From Glacieibacterium sp038210595 (GTDB taxonomy: Bacteria; Pseudomonadota; Alphaproteobacteria; Sphingomonadales; Sphingomonadaceae), in assembly GCA_038210595.1 (NCBI GenBank), contig JBBQWN010000032.1:1-25830 (forward strand): a DNA stretch of 25,830 nt. Direction: 5' to 3'. Position 1 is the first letter of the stretch. Each line of letters opens with the position of its first letter. Made by a program: the position numbers and the translations under genes. Shown piece by piece: positions 7,541-15,051 of the stretch. The notes under the pieces are model-generated. The model had not been told where the DNA came from. It saw nothing but the letters and a program-made list of their open reading frames with translations, and made no database searches.

Positions 7541-8037
7541 AGCCGTCCCTCGCGCAGCCGCTCGGCGGCCAGCCCGTCGAGCCGCGCCGCCAGCTGACGC
7601 ACCCGCGCCTCGGTCCACGCCACCGCATCGGCCGTCACCACCGCGCCGCGGTACAGGTTGCGCTCCAACGCCTCGCCCAGCGGTGCGCGTCCCGCCAGCG
7701 CGTCGCGGTACGCCCCCAGCCGCCCGCCCAGCGCGCTGACCATATGCCCGACCTGCTTGCCCACAGTCGGATCGCCGATCCCCATCTGGCGGAGCGAGCC
7801 GTCCATGTCGGCGATGAACCGCTCGGTCACGTCGACCGGCCATTGCGGATCGCCCTCGCGCTCCAGCCGCAGCATCACCAGCGCGGTGACCAGCGCCACC
7901 GTGTCGAAGCGCCCGTCGATCGTGTCGGGCACCTCGCCCGCCTCATACCAGCCCGGCTCCCGCGCCAGCGCGACGACGCCGCGGTACAATGCGTCCGCCG
8001 GCGGCACACGCCGCCCCGTCCAGTCCGGCCACTTCAT
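7537..8037 (-). CDS. Ubiquinol-cytochrome c chaperone family protein
   Basis: A 166-residue member of the ubiquinol-cytochrome c chaperone family (CBP3/UQCC1-like), proteins that help cytochrome b and bc1 complex assembly. The recognisable core is LYRGVVALAREPGWYEAGEVPDTIDGRFDTVALVTALVMLRL, followed by VTERFIADMDGSLRQMGIGDPTVGKQV and ALGGRLGAYRDAL. The start is ATG at 8037 (MKWPDWTG); the open frame continues upstream to 8757 without coding character. It is divergent from bamE with about 96 bp between, and is the first gene of a three-gene minus-strand operon. Confidence 0.87.
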   Translation of the reverse strand: MKWPDWTGRRVPPADALYRGVVALAREPGWYEAGEVPDTIDGRFDTVALVTALVMLRLEREGDPQWPVDVTERFIADMDGSLRQMGIGDPTVGKQVGHMVSALGGRLGAYRDALAGRAPLGEALERNLYRGAVVTADAVAWTEARVRQLAARLDGLAAERLREGRL

Positions 8038-8047
8038 GCGGTTCACC

Positions 8048-8076
8048 TTGTCGAAAACACCTGCGCCGCATATTGA
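8048..8076 (+). promoter_or_regulatory. Candidate bamE promoter
   Basis: TTGTCG (8048-8053) and TATTGA (8071-8076) are separated by 17 bp, about 57 bp before the bamE start in the divergent region. The match to sigma-70 consensus is moderate for the -35 and weak for the -10. Confidence 0.35.
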
Positions 8077-8133
8077 GGCCCGCGCGCTTCGCCGCAATGG
8101 CCGGGAGCGCCGCAGCTTTGCAGGAGTAGGCCC

Positions 8134-8622
8134 ATGCGGGCGATGCGTTTCATCGGTGTGGCGGGCGTGGCGGCGGCGGTGACGCTGCTGCCGGCGTGCA
8201 GCCGGATCAAGACCAGCCAGGGCTATGTCGTCGACGAGTCGCTGGTCACCGCGATCCAGCCGGGCATCGACAACCGGGAGTCGGTCACGAAGACGCTGGG
8301 CCGCCCGACGTTCACCGGCGAATTCGACGCACGCGACTGGTATTATGTCTCGCGCAATACGACCCAGCTGGCCTTCATCAACCCAAAGACGGTCAGCCAG
8401 TCGATCATCCGCGTCAGCTTCGACAAGGCCGGCAATGTCACGGCGATTGATCGCCGCGGCCTCGAGCAGGTCGCGAGCGTCGCGCCGAGCGGCGACAAGA
8501 CCCCGACGCTGGGCCGCGACAAGAACTTCCTGCGCGACCTGTTCGGCAATATCGGCCAGGTCGGCGCCGGCGGCGCGGGCGGACCGGGCGGCCAGGCGCC
8601 GGATAACACGGGGCCGCGCTGA
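8134..8622 (+). CDS. bamE: Outer membrane assembly lipoprotein BamE
   Basis: A 162-residue SmpA/OmlA-family lipoprotein, the small subunit of the BAM complex that inserts beta-barrel proteins into the outer membrane. It has a signal peptide with lipobox LPAC (Cys22), followed by QGYVVDESLVTAIQPGIDNRESVTKTLGRPTFTGEFDARDWYYVSRNT, the classic BamE core. The C-terminal about 50 residues are Gly/Pro-rich and probably disordered. The start is ATG at 8134 with AGGAG seven bases upstream; an ATG at 8143 is less well placed. It is monocistronic: divergent from the bc1 chaperone and converging on hppA. Its stop codon lies inside a GC-rich hairpin. Confidence 0.92.
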   Translation: MRAMRFIGVAGVAAAVTLLPACSRIKTSQGYVVDESLVTAIQPGIDNRESVTKTLGRPTFTGEFDARDWYYVSRNTTQLAFINPKTVSQSIIRVSFDKAGNVTAIDRRGLEQVASVAPSGDKTPTLGRDKNFLRDLFGNIGQVGAGGAGGPGGQAPDNTGPR

Positions 8623-8631
8623 AGCGCGGCC
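8612..8631 (+). terminator. GC hairpin spanning the bamE stop codon
   Basis: GGCCGCGCT and AGCGCGGCC form a perfect inverted repeat around the central GA. As RNA this gives an 8-bp GC stem with a UGAA tetraloop that contains most of the stop codon. There is no U-tract, so intrinsic termination is uncertain; it could protect the 3' end. Confidence 0.45.
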
Positions 8632-8635
8632 GAGG

Positions 8636-8672
8636 CTAAGGCAGAATTCGCCCTTCGCGAATTCTACCTTAG
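8636..8672. repeat. 37-bp hairpin with EcoRI-like arms
   Basis: Arms CTAAGGCAGAATTCGC (8636-8651) and GCGAATTCTACCTTAG (8657-8672) pair at 15 of 16 positions around a five-base spacer. It is more AT-rich than its surroundings. It may serve as a two-way terminator between bamE and hppA or be a member of a dispersed intergenic repeat family. Confidence 0.6.
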
Positions 8673-8674
8673 GA

Positions 8675-8857
8675 GCGGACTCGCGCAAAGCCGGCCGGCG
8701 ACCGCGGCGACCTTGGCGCCGCGTGTCGTCCGACGGCGCGGCTTGCCGCGACGCCACTTACTTCCTTACTTCAGAACCGTCGCGGCAAAGCCGCGCCGTC
8801 GGTCGGGTTGAGCGGACGAGGGCCGCTCGCCCGCCGGCCGGTCTAGCGCGAGTCCGC
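8675..8857. repeat. 183-bp nested inverted repeat (REP/MITE-like)
   Basis: Outer arms: GCGGACTCGCGC (8675-8686) pairs perfectly with 8846-8857, then after three unpaired bases CCGGCCGGCG (8691-8700) pairs perfectly with 8832-8841. Inner arms: 8730-8753 and 8778-8802 are reverse complements except for one extra base, around a 24-bp AT-richer spacer. Between outer and inner arms each side can fold its own small hairpin: CGCGGCG/CGCCGCG at 8703-8723 on the left, GAGCGG/CCGCTC at 8810-8828 on the right, each with a seven-base loop. The whole could form a branched cruciform or RNA. No ORF is credible inside. It lies between two convergent genes. Confidence 0.7.
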
Positions 8858-8864
8858 GCTGCGA

Positions 8865-10964
8865 CTAAGCCCCCGCCAGCGCCGCCAACAGAAGAAGCGC
8901 CACGATGTTCGTGATCTTGATCATCGGGTTGACCGCCGGCCCGGCGGTATCCTTGTACGGATCGCCAACGGTATCGCCCGTCACCGCCGCCTGGTGCGCC
9001 GGCGAGCCCTTGCCGCCATACGCCCCGACCTCGATCACCTTCTTGGCATTGTCCCACGCGCCGCCGCCCGACGTCATCGAGATGGCGACGAACAGCCCGG
9101 AGACGATGACGCCCATCAGCAGCGCGCCGAGCGCGGCAAAGCCGTTGCCCTGCCCGGCCACCGCGGTGATCGCGTAATAGACGACGACGGGCGCCAGCAC
9201 CGGCAGCAGCGACGGCACGATCATCTCCTTGATCGCGCCCGCCGTCACCAGGCTGACCGTGCGGGCATAATCGGGCCGCGCGGTGCGGGCGATGATCGCC
9301 GGGCCGTTCTCCTTGAACTGCGCCCGGATGTCCTGCGCCACCGCCGCCGCGGTGCGGCCGACCGCGGTCATCGCCATGCCACCGAACAGATAGGGCAGCA
9401 GCGCGCCGAGCAGCAGGCCGACGACGACATAGGGATTGGACAGCGAGAAATCGACCGTGACCTGCCCGAAGAAGCGCTTCAGATCCTCGGTATAGGTGGC
9501 GAACAGCACCAGCGCGGCGAGGCCGGCTGAGCCGATCGCATAGCCCTTGGTCACCGCCTTGGTCGTGTTACCGACCGCATCCAGCGCGTCGGTGCGCTGG
9601 CGCACGTCATGCTCCAGCCCCGACATCTCGGCGATGCCGCCGGCATTGTCGGTGACCGGGCCATAGGCATCCAGCGCGACGACCATGCCGGCCAGCGCCA
9701 GCATCGCGGTGGCGGCAAAGGCAATGCCGATCAGGCCCGCCAGCTGATAGGAAGCGATGATGCCGACGACGATCACCAAAGTCGGCAGCGCGGTCGATTC
9801 CATGCTGACCGCGAGGCCCTGGATGACGTTGGTGCCGTGGCCCGAATCCGACGCCTTGGCGATCGACTGGACCGGGCGATAGTCGGTGCCGGTGTAATAT
9901 TCCGTAATCCACACGATCAGCCCGGTGACGCCGAGCCCGACCAGCATGCAGTAGAACAGGTGGCGCGGGTTGAAGGCCACCATCGCCGGGTCGCCGAGCG
10001 CGATGGTCGTCTCCATGTCGGGGAAGATTGCCTGGGTCGCGAACCACAAGGCCGGGATCGACAGTAGCGCGGTCACGATAAAGCCCTTGTACAGCGCCCC
10101 CATGATCGAGCCCGACTTGCCGAGCCGCACGAAATAGGTGCCGATGATCGAGGTGACGATGCACACCCCGCCGGCCAGCAGCGGCAGCGTCATCAGGCGG
10201 AAGGCGTCGCCGCCGGCGACCAGCAAGGCCACGAGCGCCATGGTCGCGCCGATGGTGACGACGTAGGTCTCGAACAAGTCGGCGGCCATGCCGGCGCAGT
10301 CGCCGACATTGTCGCCGACGTTGTCGGCGATGACGCCGGGGTTACGGTCGTCGTCCTCGTCGAAGCCAAGCTCGTTCTTGCCGACCATGTCGGCACCGAC
10401 ATCGGCGGCCTTGGTGAAGATGCCGCCGCCCAGCCGCGCGAAGATCGATACCAGAGAAGCCCCGAGGCTGAGCGTCGCCAGTGCGGTGATCATCGGCCGG
10501 CTAGTCGGTTCGACGCCGCTGCTGACCAACCCGTAGAAAAAGCCCGCGATGGCCAGCAATGCCAAGCCGGCGACCAGCATGCCGGTCACCGCGCCCGAGC
10601 GGAAAGCCATGGTCAAGCCGCCCTGTAGGCTGCCGCGAGCAGCCTCCGCGGTCCGCACGTTGGCGCGCACCGAGATGTTCATGCCGATGAAGCCGGTGAC
10701 GCCCGACAGCACAGCGCCGATCACGAAGCCTATGGCGGGCACGACGCCCAGGAACACCGCGATGATGACCACGCCGACGACGCCGACGCCGGCGATGGTG
10801 GTGTACTGCTTTGTCAGATACGCGCCCGCGCCCTCCTGAATGGCGACCGCGATCTGCTGCATCCGCTCGCTGCCCGGCGAGGCGCGCAGCACCTGCATCG
10901 CAGTGATCACACCATAGGCGACGGCGATCAGCCCGCAGGCAATCGCGATCAGCACCATTGTCAT
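8865..10964 (-). CDS. hppA: K+-independent H+-translocating membrane pyrophosphatase
   Basis: A 699-residue multi-helix inner-membrane pyrophosphatase that couples PPi hydrolysis to proton pumping. Substrate-binding motifs are DVGADMVGK (188-196), DDDRNPG (204-210), DNVGDNVGDCAG (214-225) and, late in the protein, the AxDTVGDPYKDTAGPAVNP motif. The motif GNTTKAVTKG (465-474) has Lys at the position that marks K+-independent pumps; K+-dependent enzymes have Ala there. A small difference from the usual family sequence is KNELGFDEDD in place of KVEAGIPEDD. The start is ATG at 10964 with GGGG about ten bases upstream. It is last in the long minus-strand run, 108 bp after thiL, so it may have its own promoter. 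Its stop codon adjoins the inverted-repeat cluster. Confidence 0.96.
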   Translation of the reverse strand: MTMVLIAIACGLIAVAYGVITAMQVLRASPGSERMQQIAVAIQEGAGAYLTKQYTTIAGVGVVGVVIIAVFLGVVPAIGFVIGAVLSGVTGFIGMNISVRANVRTAEAARGSLQGGLTMAFRSGAVTGMLVAGLALLAIAGFFYGLVSSGVEPTSRPMITALATLSLGASLVSIFARLGGGIFTKAADVGADMVGKNELGFDEDDDRNPGVIADNVGDNVGDCAGMAADLFETYVVTIGATMALVALLVAGGDAFRLMTLPLLAGGVCIVTSIIGTYFVRLGKSGSIMGALYKGFIVTALLSIPALWFATQAIFPDMETTIALGDPAMVAFNPRHLFYCMLVGLGVTGLIVWITEYYTGTDYRPVQSIAKASDSGHGTNVIQGLAVSMESTALPTLVIVVGIIASYQLAGLIGIAFAATAMLALAGMVVALDAYGPVTDNAGGIAEMSGLEHDVRQRTDALDAVGNTTKAVTKGYAIGSAGLAALVLFATYTEDLKRFFGQVTVDFSLSNPYVVVGLLLGALLPYLFGGMAMTAVGRTAAAVAQDIRAQFKENGPAIIARTARPDYARTVSLVTAGAIKEMIVPSLLPVLAPVVVYYAITAVAGQGNGFAALGALLMGVIVSGLFVAISMTSGGGAWDNAKKVIEVGAYGGKGSPAHQAAVTGDTVGDPYKDTAGPAVNPMIKITNIVALLLLAALAGA

Positions 10965-11072
10965 TGTTGTTGCCCCTGGGAAACCGGCGGGCCTCTTACG
11001 GGCGGCCGGGAAAGACGGAAGATGGCGCGGCTAATGGCAAATGTGACAGGGCATGGCAAGCGCGCGCCGCCG

Positions 11073-11978
11073 TCAGTGCTCCCAGCCGAGGCGCGCGGGC
11101 GTGACCTCGACACCACCATCGCGGACGCGCAGGCCCGCGCCCGTCACGACCCGTCCGATGCGCGTGACCGGCACCTTCGCGGTCGCCAAGGCCTCGATCC
11201 CGGCCCCCGGCGGTGCGGCGAACAGCAGTTCGTAGTCGTCGCCCGCGGTGACGGCGGTGAGCGGATCGCCGGCCACGGGCACGGTGTCGAGGTCGATCTG
11301 GATGCCGACGCCGCTCGCCGCTGCCAGCCGCTCGGCGTCGATCAGCAGGCCGTCGGACACGTCCATCGCGGCGGTCGCCACGGTCGCCAGCGCCCTTCCG
11401 AGCGCGAGACGGGGTTCGGGGCGGCGGTAGCGGTTGAGCAGGCGCGTCTCGATGGGAAGCTCGCCCTTGGCCATCGCCAGCCCAAGCCCGGCCTCGCCGA
11501 TCCGCCCGCTGACCCAGAGTTCGTCGCCCGGCATTGCCCCGGCACGCGACAGGGCCAGGCCCGGCGCGACATGGCCGATGGCGGTACATCCCAGCACCGC
11601 CGCGCCGCCCCAGCGCACCGTGTCGCCGCCGAACAGCGCCACCTCGAAATGGTCGAGCGCCCGGCCCAGACCGGCCGCAAACGCCCGCAGCCACGCCTCA
11701 TCCTGGTGCCCGCCGAGCGTCAAGCCGAGCAGCACGGCCGCCGGCACCGCACCCTTGGCAGCGAGGTCGGACAGGTTCACCGCCAGCAGCTTCCACGCCA
11801 CGTCCGATGTCGGATCGGCGGGCAGATAATGGACCCCGCTGGCGATCGTGTCGTGGGTCAGCACCAATTCGCGCCCCAGCGGGGGCAGCCACACCGCGGC
11901 ATCGTCGGCCAGCCCGCGCGCCGCCTGGTGCGTCGCCAGCGGGGCGAGCAGCTCGGCGATCAGCGCGCGCTCACGCAC
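11073..11978 (-). CDS. thiL: Thiamine-monophosphate kinase
   Basis: A 301-residue ThiL that phosphorylates thiamine monophosphate to thiamine diphosphate with ATP. Visible are LADDAAVW (the Mg-binding DD of the family's GxGDDAA), the HDTIASGVHYLP segment, WKLLAVNLSDLAAKGA, FGGDTVR and DVSDGLLIDAERLAAASG. Length is normal. The start is GTG at 11978, which makes an eight-base overlap (GTGCGTGA) with the nusB stop and begins exactly at the family N-terminus RERALIAELLAPLA. The longer open frame to 12116 runs antisense-like through nusB. The nusB-thiL order is typical of proteobacterial riboflavin clusters. Confidence 0.93.
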   Translation of the reverse strand: MRERALIAELLAPLATHQAARGLADDAAVWLPPLGRELVLTHDTIASGVHYLPADPTSDVAWKLLAVNLSDLAAKGAVPAAVLLGLTLGGHQDEAWLRAFAAGLGRALDHFEVALFGGDTVRWGGAAVLGCTAIGHVAPGLALSRAGAMPGDELWVSGRIGEAGLGLAMAKGELPIETRLLNRYRRPEPRLALGRALATVATAAMDVSDGLLIDAERLAAASGVGIQIDLDTVPVAGDPLTAVTAGDDYELLFAAPPGAGIEALATAKVPVTRIGRVVTGAGLRVRDGGVEVTPARLGWEH

Positions 11979-12438
11979 CCCGGACCCGCCGCGCGACGGT
12001 ATCGAGCAGGCCGTTGACGAAGCCCGCCTCGCGCGCCTCGTAAAAGGCATGGGCGACGTCGACATATTCGTCGACCACCGCCGCCGCCGGCACGTCGGGC
12101 CGGGCGAGCAACTCATAGACCCCGGCGCGCAGCAGCGCCCGCATCGGCCGGTCGAGCCGGTCGAGCGTCCAGCCTTCCGCCAGCGCCCCGGTGATCAGCG
12201 CGTCCAGCTCCGCCGCGCGCGCGCCGGCGCCGGCGACGACATCGTTGAAGAAATCGACATCCGCCTCACGGTACTCCGCGCCCTCGATGGTCGCGCCGAG
12301 CCGGTGGCGGTGGAATTCGTGCAGCAGCGCCGGCACGCTGCCGCCCTGCATCTCGCGCTGGTACAGCGCCTGCACCGCCGCCAGCCGCGCCGCCGATCGC
12401 GCGTTGCCGGTGCGCGCCTTCTTCTTGGGACTTGCCAT
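11971..12438 (-). CDS. nusB: Transcription antitermination factor NusB
   Basis: A 155-residue all-helical NusB, which binds boxA RNA with NusE (S10) during rRNA antitermination. The family pattern is ARLAAVQALYQREMQG near the start, then DVDFFNDVVAGAGARAAELDALI, a central WTLDRLDRPMRALLRAGVYELL and the end VVDEYVDVAHAFYEAREAGFVNGLLDTVAR. I use ATG 12438 (MASPKKKARTGNARSAARLAA). An in-frame GTG at 12474 overlaps the stop of the PCP-thioesterase gene as GTGA, like several other junctions here, and is a real alternative that adds 12 residues. NusB is normally next to ribH; here two NRPS-like genes lie between. Confidence 0.92.
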   Translation of the reverse strand: MASPKKKARTGNARSAARLAAVQALYQREMQGGSVPALLHEFHRHRLGATIEGAEYREADVDFFNDVVAGAGARAAELDALITGALAEGWTLDRLDRPMRALLRAGVYELLARPDVPAAAVVDEYVDVAHAFYEAREAGFVNGLLDTVARRVRGA

Positions 12439-12470
12439 CGGCGGGGCTGTAGCGGGGCCGGGGCCGCGCG

Positions 12471-13415
12471 TCACCCCGCGGCGACGGCGGCGGCGAAGGC
12501 CTCGGCCACGACCGGCAGCGCGTCACCGCGGAACAGACCGAAGTGCGTCGCCGGCACCCGGGTCACCGCGACCTGCGGATACAGCCGTTGCCAGACCGGC
12601 CCCATGACGGGCGCGAACTCGTCGCTGAGCGCCAGGAACAGCGGCACCGTCAACGGCCGCGGCTGCCAGCGCAGCCGCGCGTCGGTGCCGAAGCGGCGCA
12701 GCACGAAGCGCCGCAACGCCAGCGAGCGGGCGGGCGCGAGGCGGTCGGCAAGCCGCAGCCCGGCGCGGCGGCCGGCATCCCACGCCATCGCGCGGCTGGC
12801 CGCCTGACCCGCCAGCCGCCGCGCACGCTGCCGCCACGGCCGGCGCGGCAACCCGAGCACGGCGTCACCGAAGGCACTGTCGAAAACCCCGGCGAGGGCA
12901 ACATCGCGACCCGCGGCGACGAGATCGGCGACCGCTTCCAGGGCGATGCAGCCACCGAAGCTGTAGCCGGCGACGCGCAACGGGCCGTCCGGCTGGCGCA
13001 GCATGATCGCCTCGGCGGCACGCCGCGCACAGGCCCGAACATCACCGAGCAGCGCCGCCGGGTCGCCGGCACCGGGCGGCGCGATCAGCTCTAGGTGTAT
13101 CCGCGGCGCGAGATAGCGGCGGAAGGCCGCCAGGCTGGGGCCGTCGCCAAGAATGCCGGGCAGCAGGAAGACGCGCGGCAGACCGGCGTCCGCCGTCACC
13201 GCGTCGTCGTCGATCGCCGCAGCCATCGCCGCGGCGGTCATGTCAGGATGGATCAGGTCGAACGCCAGGTTACGCCCGAGCAGCTGCTCGAGCCGGTAGA
13301 CGAGGTGGAGCGTCGCCAGCGAATCGCCGCCCGCTTCCTCCCACGGCGTGTCGCCGGGCGCGGCGTCGAGCGTCTCGTGCCACGCCCGGCAGACGAGTTC
13401 GGCGACCGCGCTCAA
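12471..13415 (-). CDS. Peptidyl carrier protein-thioesterase didomain
   Basis: A 314-residue protein in two parts. Residues 1-70 are a carrier domain with the 4'-phosphopantetheine site GGDSL (Ser32). Residues 80-314 are an alpha/beta-hydrolase thioesterase of the NRPS release type: FLLPGILGDGPSL opens it, the nucleophile elbow is GYSFGG (Ser152), the probable acid is Asp179 in GVFDS, and the probable His291 is in ATHFGLFRGD. This is the usual C-terminal end of an NRPS, but free-standing. The start is TTG at 13415, overlapping the adenylation gene stop (TTGA); a longer frame upstream is a shadow. With the adenylation enzyme it makes an activation-loading-release unit without a condensation domain. 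The product is unknown. Confidence 0.85.
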   Translation of the reverse strand: MSAVAELVCRAWHETLDAAPGDTPWEEAGGDSLATLHLVYRLEQLLGRNLAFDLIHPDMTAAAMAAAIDDDAVTADAGLPRVFLLPGILGDGPSLAAFRRYLAPRIHLELIAPPGAGDPAALLGDVRACARRAAEAIMLRQPDGPLRVAGYSFGGCIALEAVADLVAAGRDVALAGVFDSAFGDAVLGLPRRPWRQRARRLAGQAASRAMAWDAGRRAGLRLADRLAPARSLALRRFVLRRFGTDARLRWQPRPLTVPLFLALSDEFAPVMGPVWQRLYPQVAVTRVPATHFGLFRGDALPVVAEAFAAAVAAG

Positions 13416-14932
13416 GCCGCCGCCAGCGCGAGCAATGCGGGGGTGTCGACCTTGCCGCCCGGCAGCCGTGGCAGCGCCGGCAAGGCGATCAGCCGCGCCG
13501 GCACCATCGCAGCCGGCAGCAGGCCGCGCAGCGCGACCTTCAGCGCCGCCAGGTCGAGCGCCGCGCCGCCGGCGACGACGAACCCGGTCAGGCTGTCGGT
13601 ACCGCCACGCCGGCAGACGACGACCTCCGCCTCGGCGACGCCCGGCAGGCCGGCGAGCGCCCGCTCGATCTCGGCGGGCTCGATGCGGACGCCGTTCAGG
13701 TTGAGCATGCGGTCGGCGCGGCCGACGACGACGAACACCCCCTCGGCGTCGCAGCGTGCGAGGTCGCCGGTCGCATAGACGCGCAGCCGCGGATTGCCGG
13801 CGTCGGCGGGCAGCCGCCCGGGGGCGAGCCGCCCGTCCAGCCATTCGCCGAGGCCGTTATAGCGGCTGCGGATGACCAGCTCGCCGGTCTCGCCGCGCGC
13901 GCAGTCGCCGCCCGCCGCGTCGACGATCGCGGCCTCGGTGTCGGGCATCAGCGTGCCCGTGGGCACGCGCAACGCATCCTGCCCGTCGCCGGGGCGGGCG
14001 AACCAGCTGAGCCCGCTGGCCTCGGTCGAGCCGTAGGTGGTGCGGATCAGGCAGCCCGCCGGCAGCACCGCGCGCAGGGCCGCGACATCGTTCAGGAGCA
14101 GCGGCTCGCCGTAACTTTGGACGACGCGCAGGGCCGCCAGCGCCGCGGCGACGCCGGGCAGCCGCGCCAGCCCGCGCAAAAGCGACGGTGCCGCCCGCAG
14201 GATCGTCACCTGGCCCTGCCGCAACACCGCGAGCAGTCCACCGATGCCGCCCGCGGCGAGATCGTGAACCTGCATCGCCGCGCCCGCCAGGGGATAGCTG
14301 AGCAGCGCGGTGAAGCCGCCGAGCGACGACATCGACGACAGCGACAGCGCGCGATCGGCCGGCGTCACGTGCAGCGCATTATGGGTCGTCCGCGCCCAGT
14401 GCAGCATCGTCGCCTGGCTGTGGACAATCAGCTTCGGCATGCCGCTGCTGCCCGACGTCGACAGCATGAAGGCGGGCGCGTCGAGGTCGAGCGTCGCGGC
14501 CGGCAGCGCCGGTGCCGGGCCCGTCAGGCTGTCGACGTCGAGGATCGCCACCCCCGGCCAGTCGATCGTCGCCGCCAGTGCCGCGGTCGTGACGACGCGG
14601 TCGATCCCCGCGGCGGCGGCAAGCGCGGCATTGCGCGGCGCCGGATAGGCGGCGTCGAGCAGGACCGACAGGCGCTGCGCCGCGAGGCCCGCGAAGACGC
14701 TCGCCACGTAGCTCGCACCGTTGGGCAACAGGATGCCGAAGCGGCTGCCGGGGCCATCGGCAAGGGCGTCGGCGATCCGTGCCGTCGTGGCGACCAGCGC
14801 GTCGAACGGCGTCACCGCGGCACCGTCGAGCACCGCCGGAGCATCGGGGGTGGCAGCCGCGATCCGCGTCAGCGCGGAGACCGCGGGGCCAATCGCGGCT
14901 GGCGCGGGCATCGGCGCGAAGACGCGGTTCAC
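13412..14932 (-). CDS. Stand-alone AMP-binding (adenylation) enzyme
   Basis: A 506-residue member of the ANL superfamily, which activates a carboxylic acid as acyl-AMP and here probably loads the neighbouring carrier domain. Core motifs are A3 STSGSSGMPK (159-168), A5 YGSTEAS (300-306), A7 YATGDL (386-391), A8 GRADRMLNLNGVRIEPAEIE (404-423) and A10 LPGGKVD (490-496) with catalytic Lys494. At the A4 position the sequence is SSMSSLGGF; the Asp that holds an alpha-amino group in amino-acid A domains is not obvious, so the substrate may not be an ordinary amino acid. The start is GTG at 14932, but coding character continues 19 codons upstream to a CTG at 14989 with GGAGG five bases before it. It lies between ribH and nusB. 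Confidence 0.87.
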   Translation of the reverse strand: MNRVFAPMPAPAAIGPAVSALTRIAAATPDAPAVLDGAAVTPFDALVATTARIADALADGPGSRFGILLPNGASYVASVFAGLAAQRLSVLLDAAYPAPRNAALAAAAGIDRVVTTAALAATIDWPGVAILDVDSLTGPAPALPAATLDLDAPAFMLSTSGSSGMPKLIVHSQATMLHWARTTHNALHVTPADRALSLSSMSSLGGFTALLSYPLAGAAMQVHDLAAGGIGGLLAVLRQGQVTILRAAPSLLRGLARLPGVAAALAALRVVQSYGEPLLLNDVAALRAVLPAGCLIRTTYGSTEASGLSWFARPGDGQDALRVPTGTLMPDTEAAIVDAAGGDCARGETGELVIRSRYNGLGEWLDGRLAPGRLPADAGNPRLRVYATGDLARCDAEGVFVVVGRADRMLNLNGVRIEPAEIERALAGLPGVAEAEVVVCRRGGTDSLTGFVVAGGAALDLAALKVALRGLLPAAMVPARLIALPALPRLPGGKVDTPALLALAAA

Positions 14933-15035
14933 CGGCCCGCGATGATCGGGTGCGATCTGCGGCGTCGCAATCCACGCCCGGTCGTTCAGTTCAGCCTCCC
15001 CCCGGAGCTTGCCAACCTGACCCGACTATCATTTT

Positions 15036-15051
15036 GTGACGGCTACGTCAC
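15036..15051. repeat. Small hairpin at the ribH stop codon
   Basis: GTGACG and CGTCAC are a perfect six-base inverted repeat around GCTA, covering the ribH TGA. On the transcribed (minus) strand the stem is followed by AAAA, not a U-run, so it is not an intrinsic terminator for ribH. The 46 bp beyond it up to the adenylation gene show nothing else apart from its ribosome-binding site. Confidence 0.4.

Noticed and set aside
8642..8668. AGAATTCGCCCTT resembles the insert junction of TOPO cloning vectors
   Set aside because: The stretch is one arm of a 16-bp inverted repeat whose arms extend beyond any vector sequence (CTAAGG/CCTTAG), and both flanks continue as normal intergenic DNA. Coincidence is more likely than contamination.
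11880..11910. Loss of the ThiL GxGDD motif (reads LADD)
   Set aside because: The two metal-binding aspartates are kept and all other motifs are intact, so this looks like ordinary variation and not an inactive enzyme.
12439..12474. GTG start for nusB at 12474
   Set aside because: Not excluded (it overlaps the upstream stop as GTGA), but the added MTRGPGPATAPP does not look conserved, so ATG 12438 is used.
15036..15051. Intrinsic terminator after ribH
   Set aside because: The stem is only six base pairs and is followed by A residues in the transcribed direction, so it should not separate ribH from the adenylation gene.
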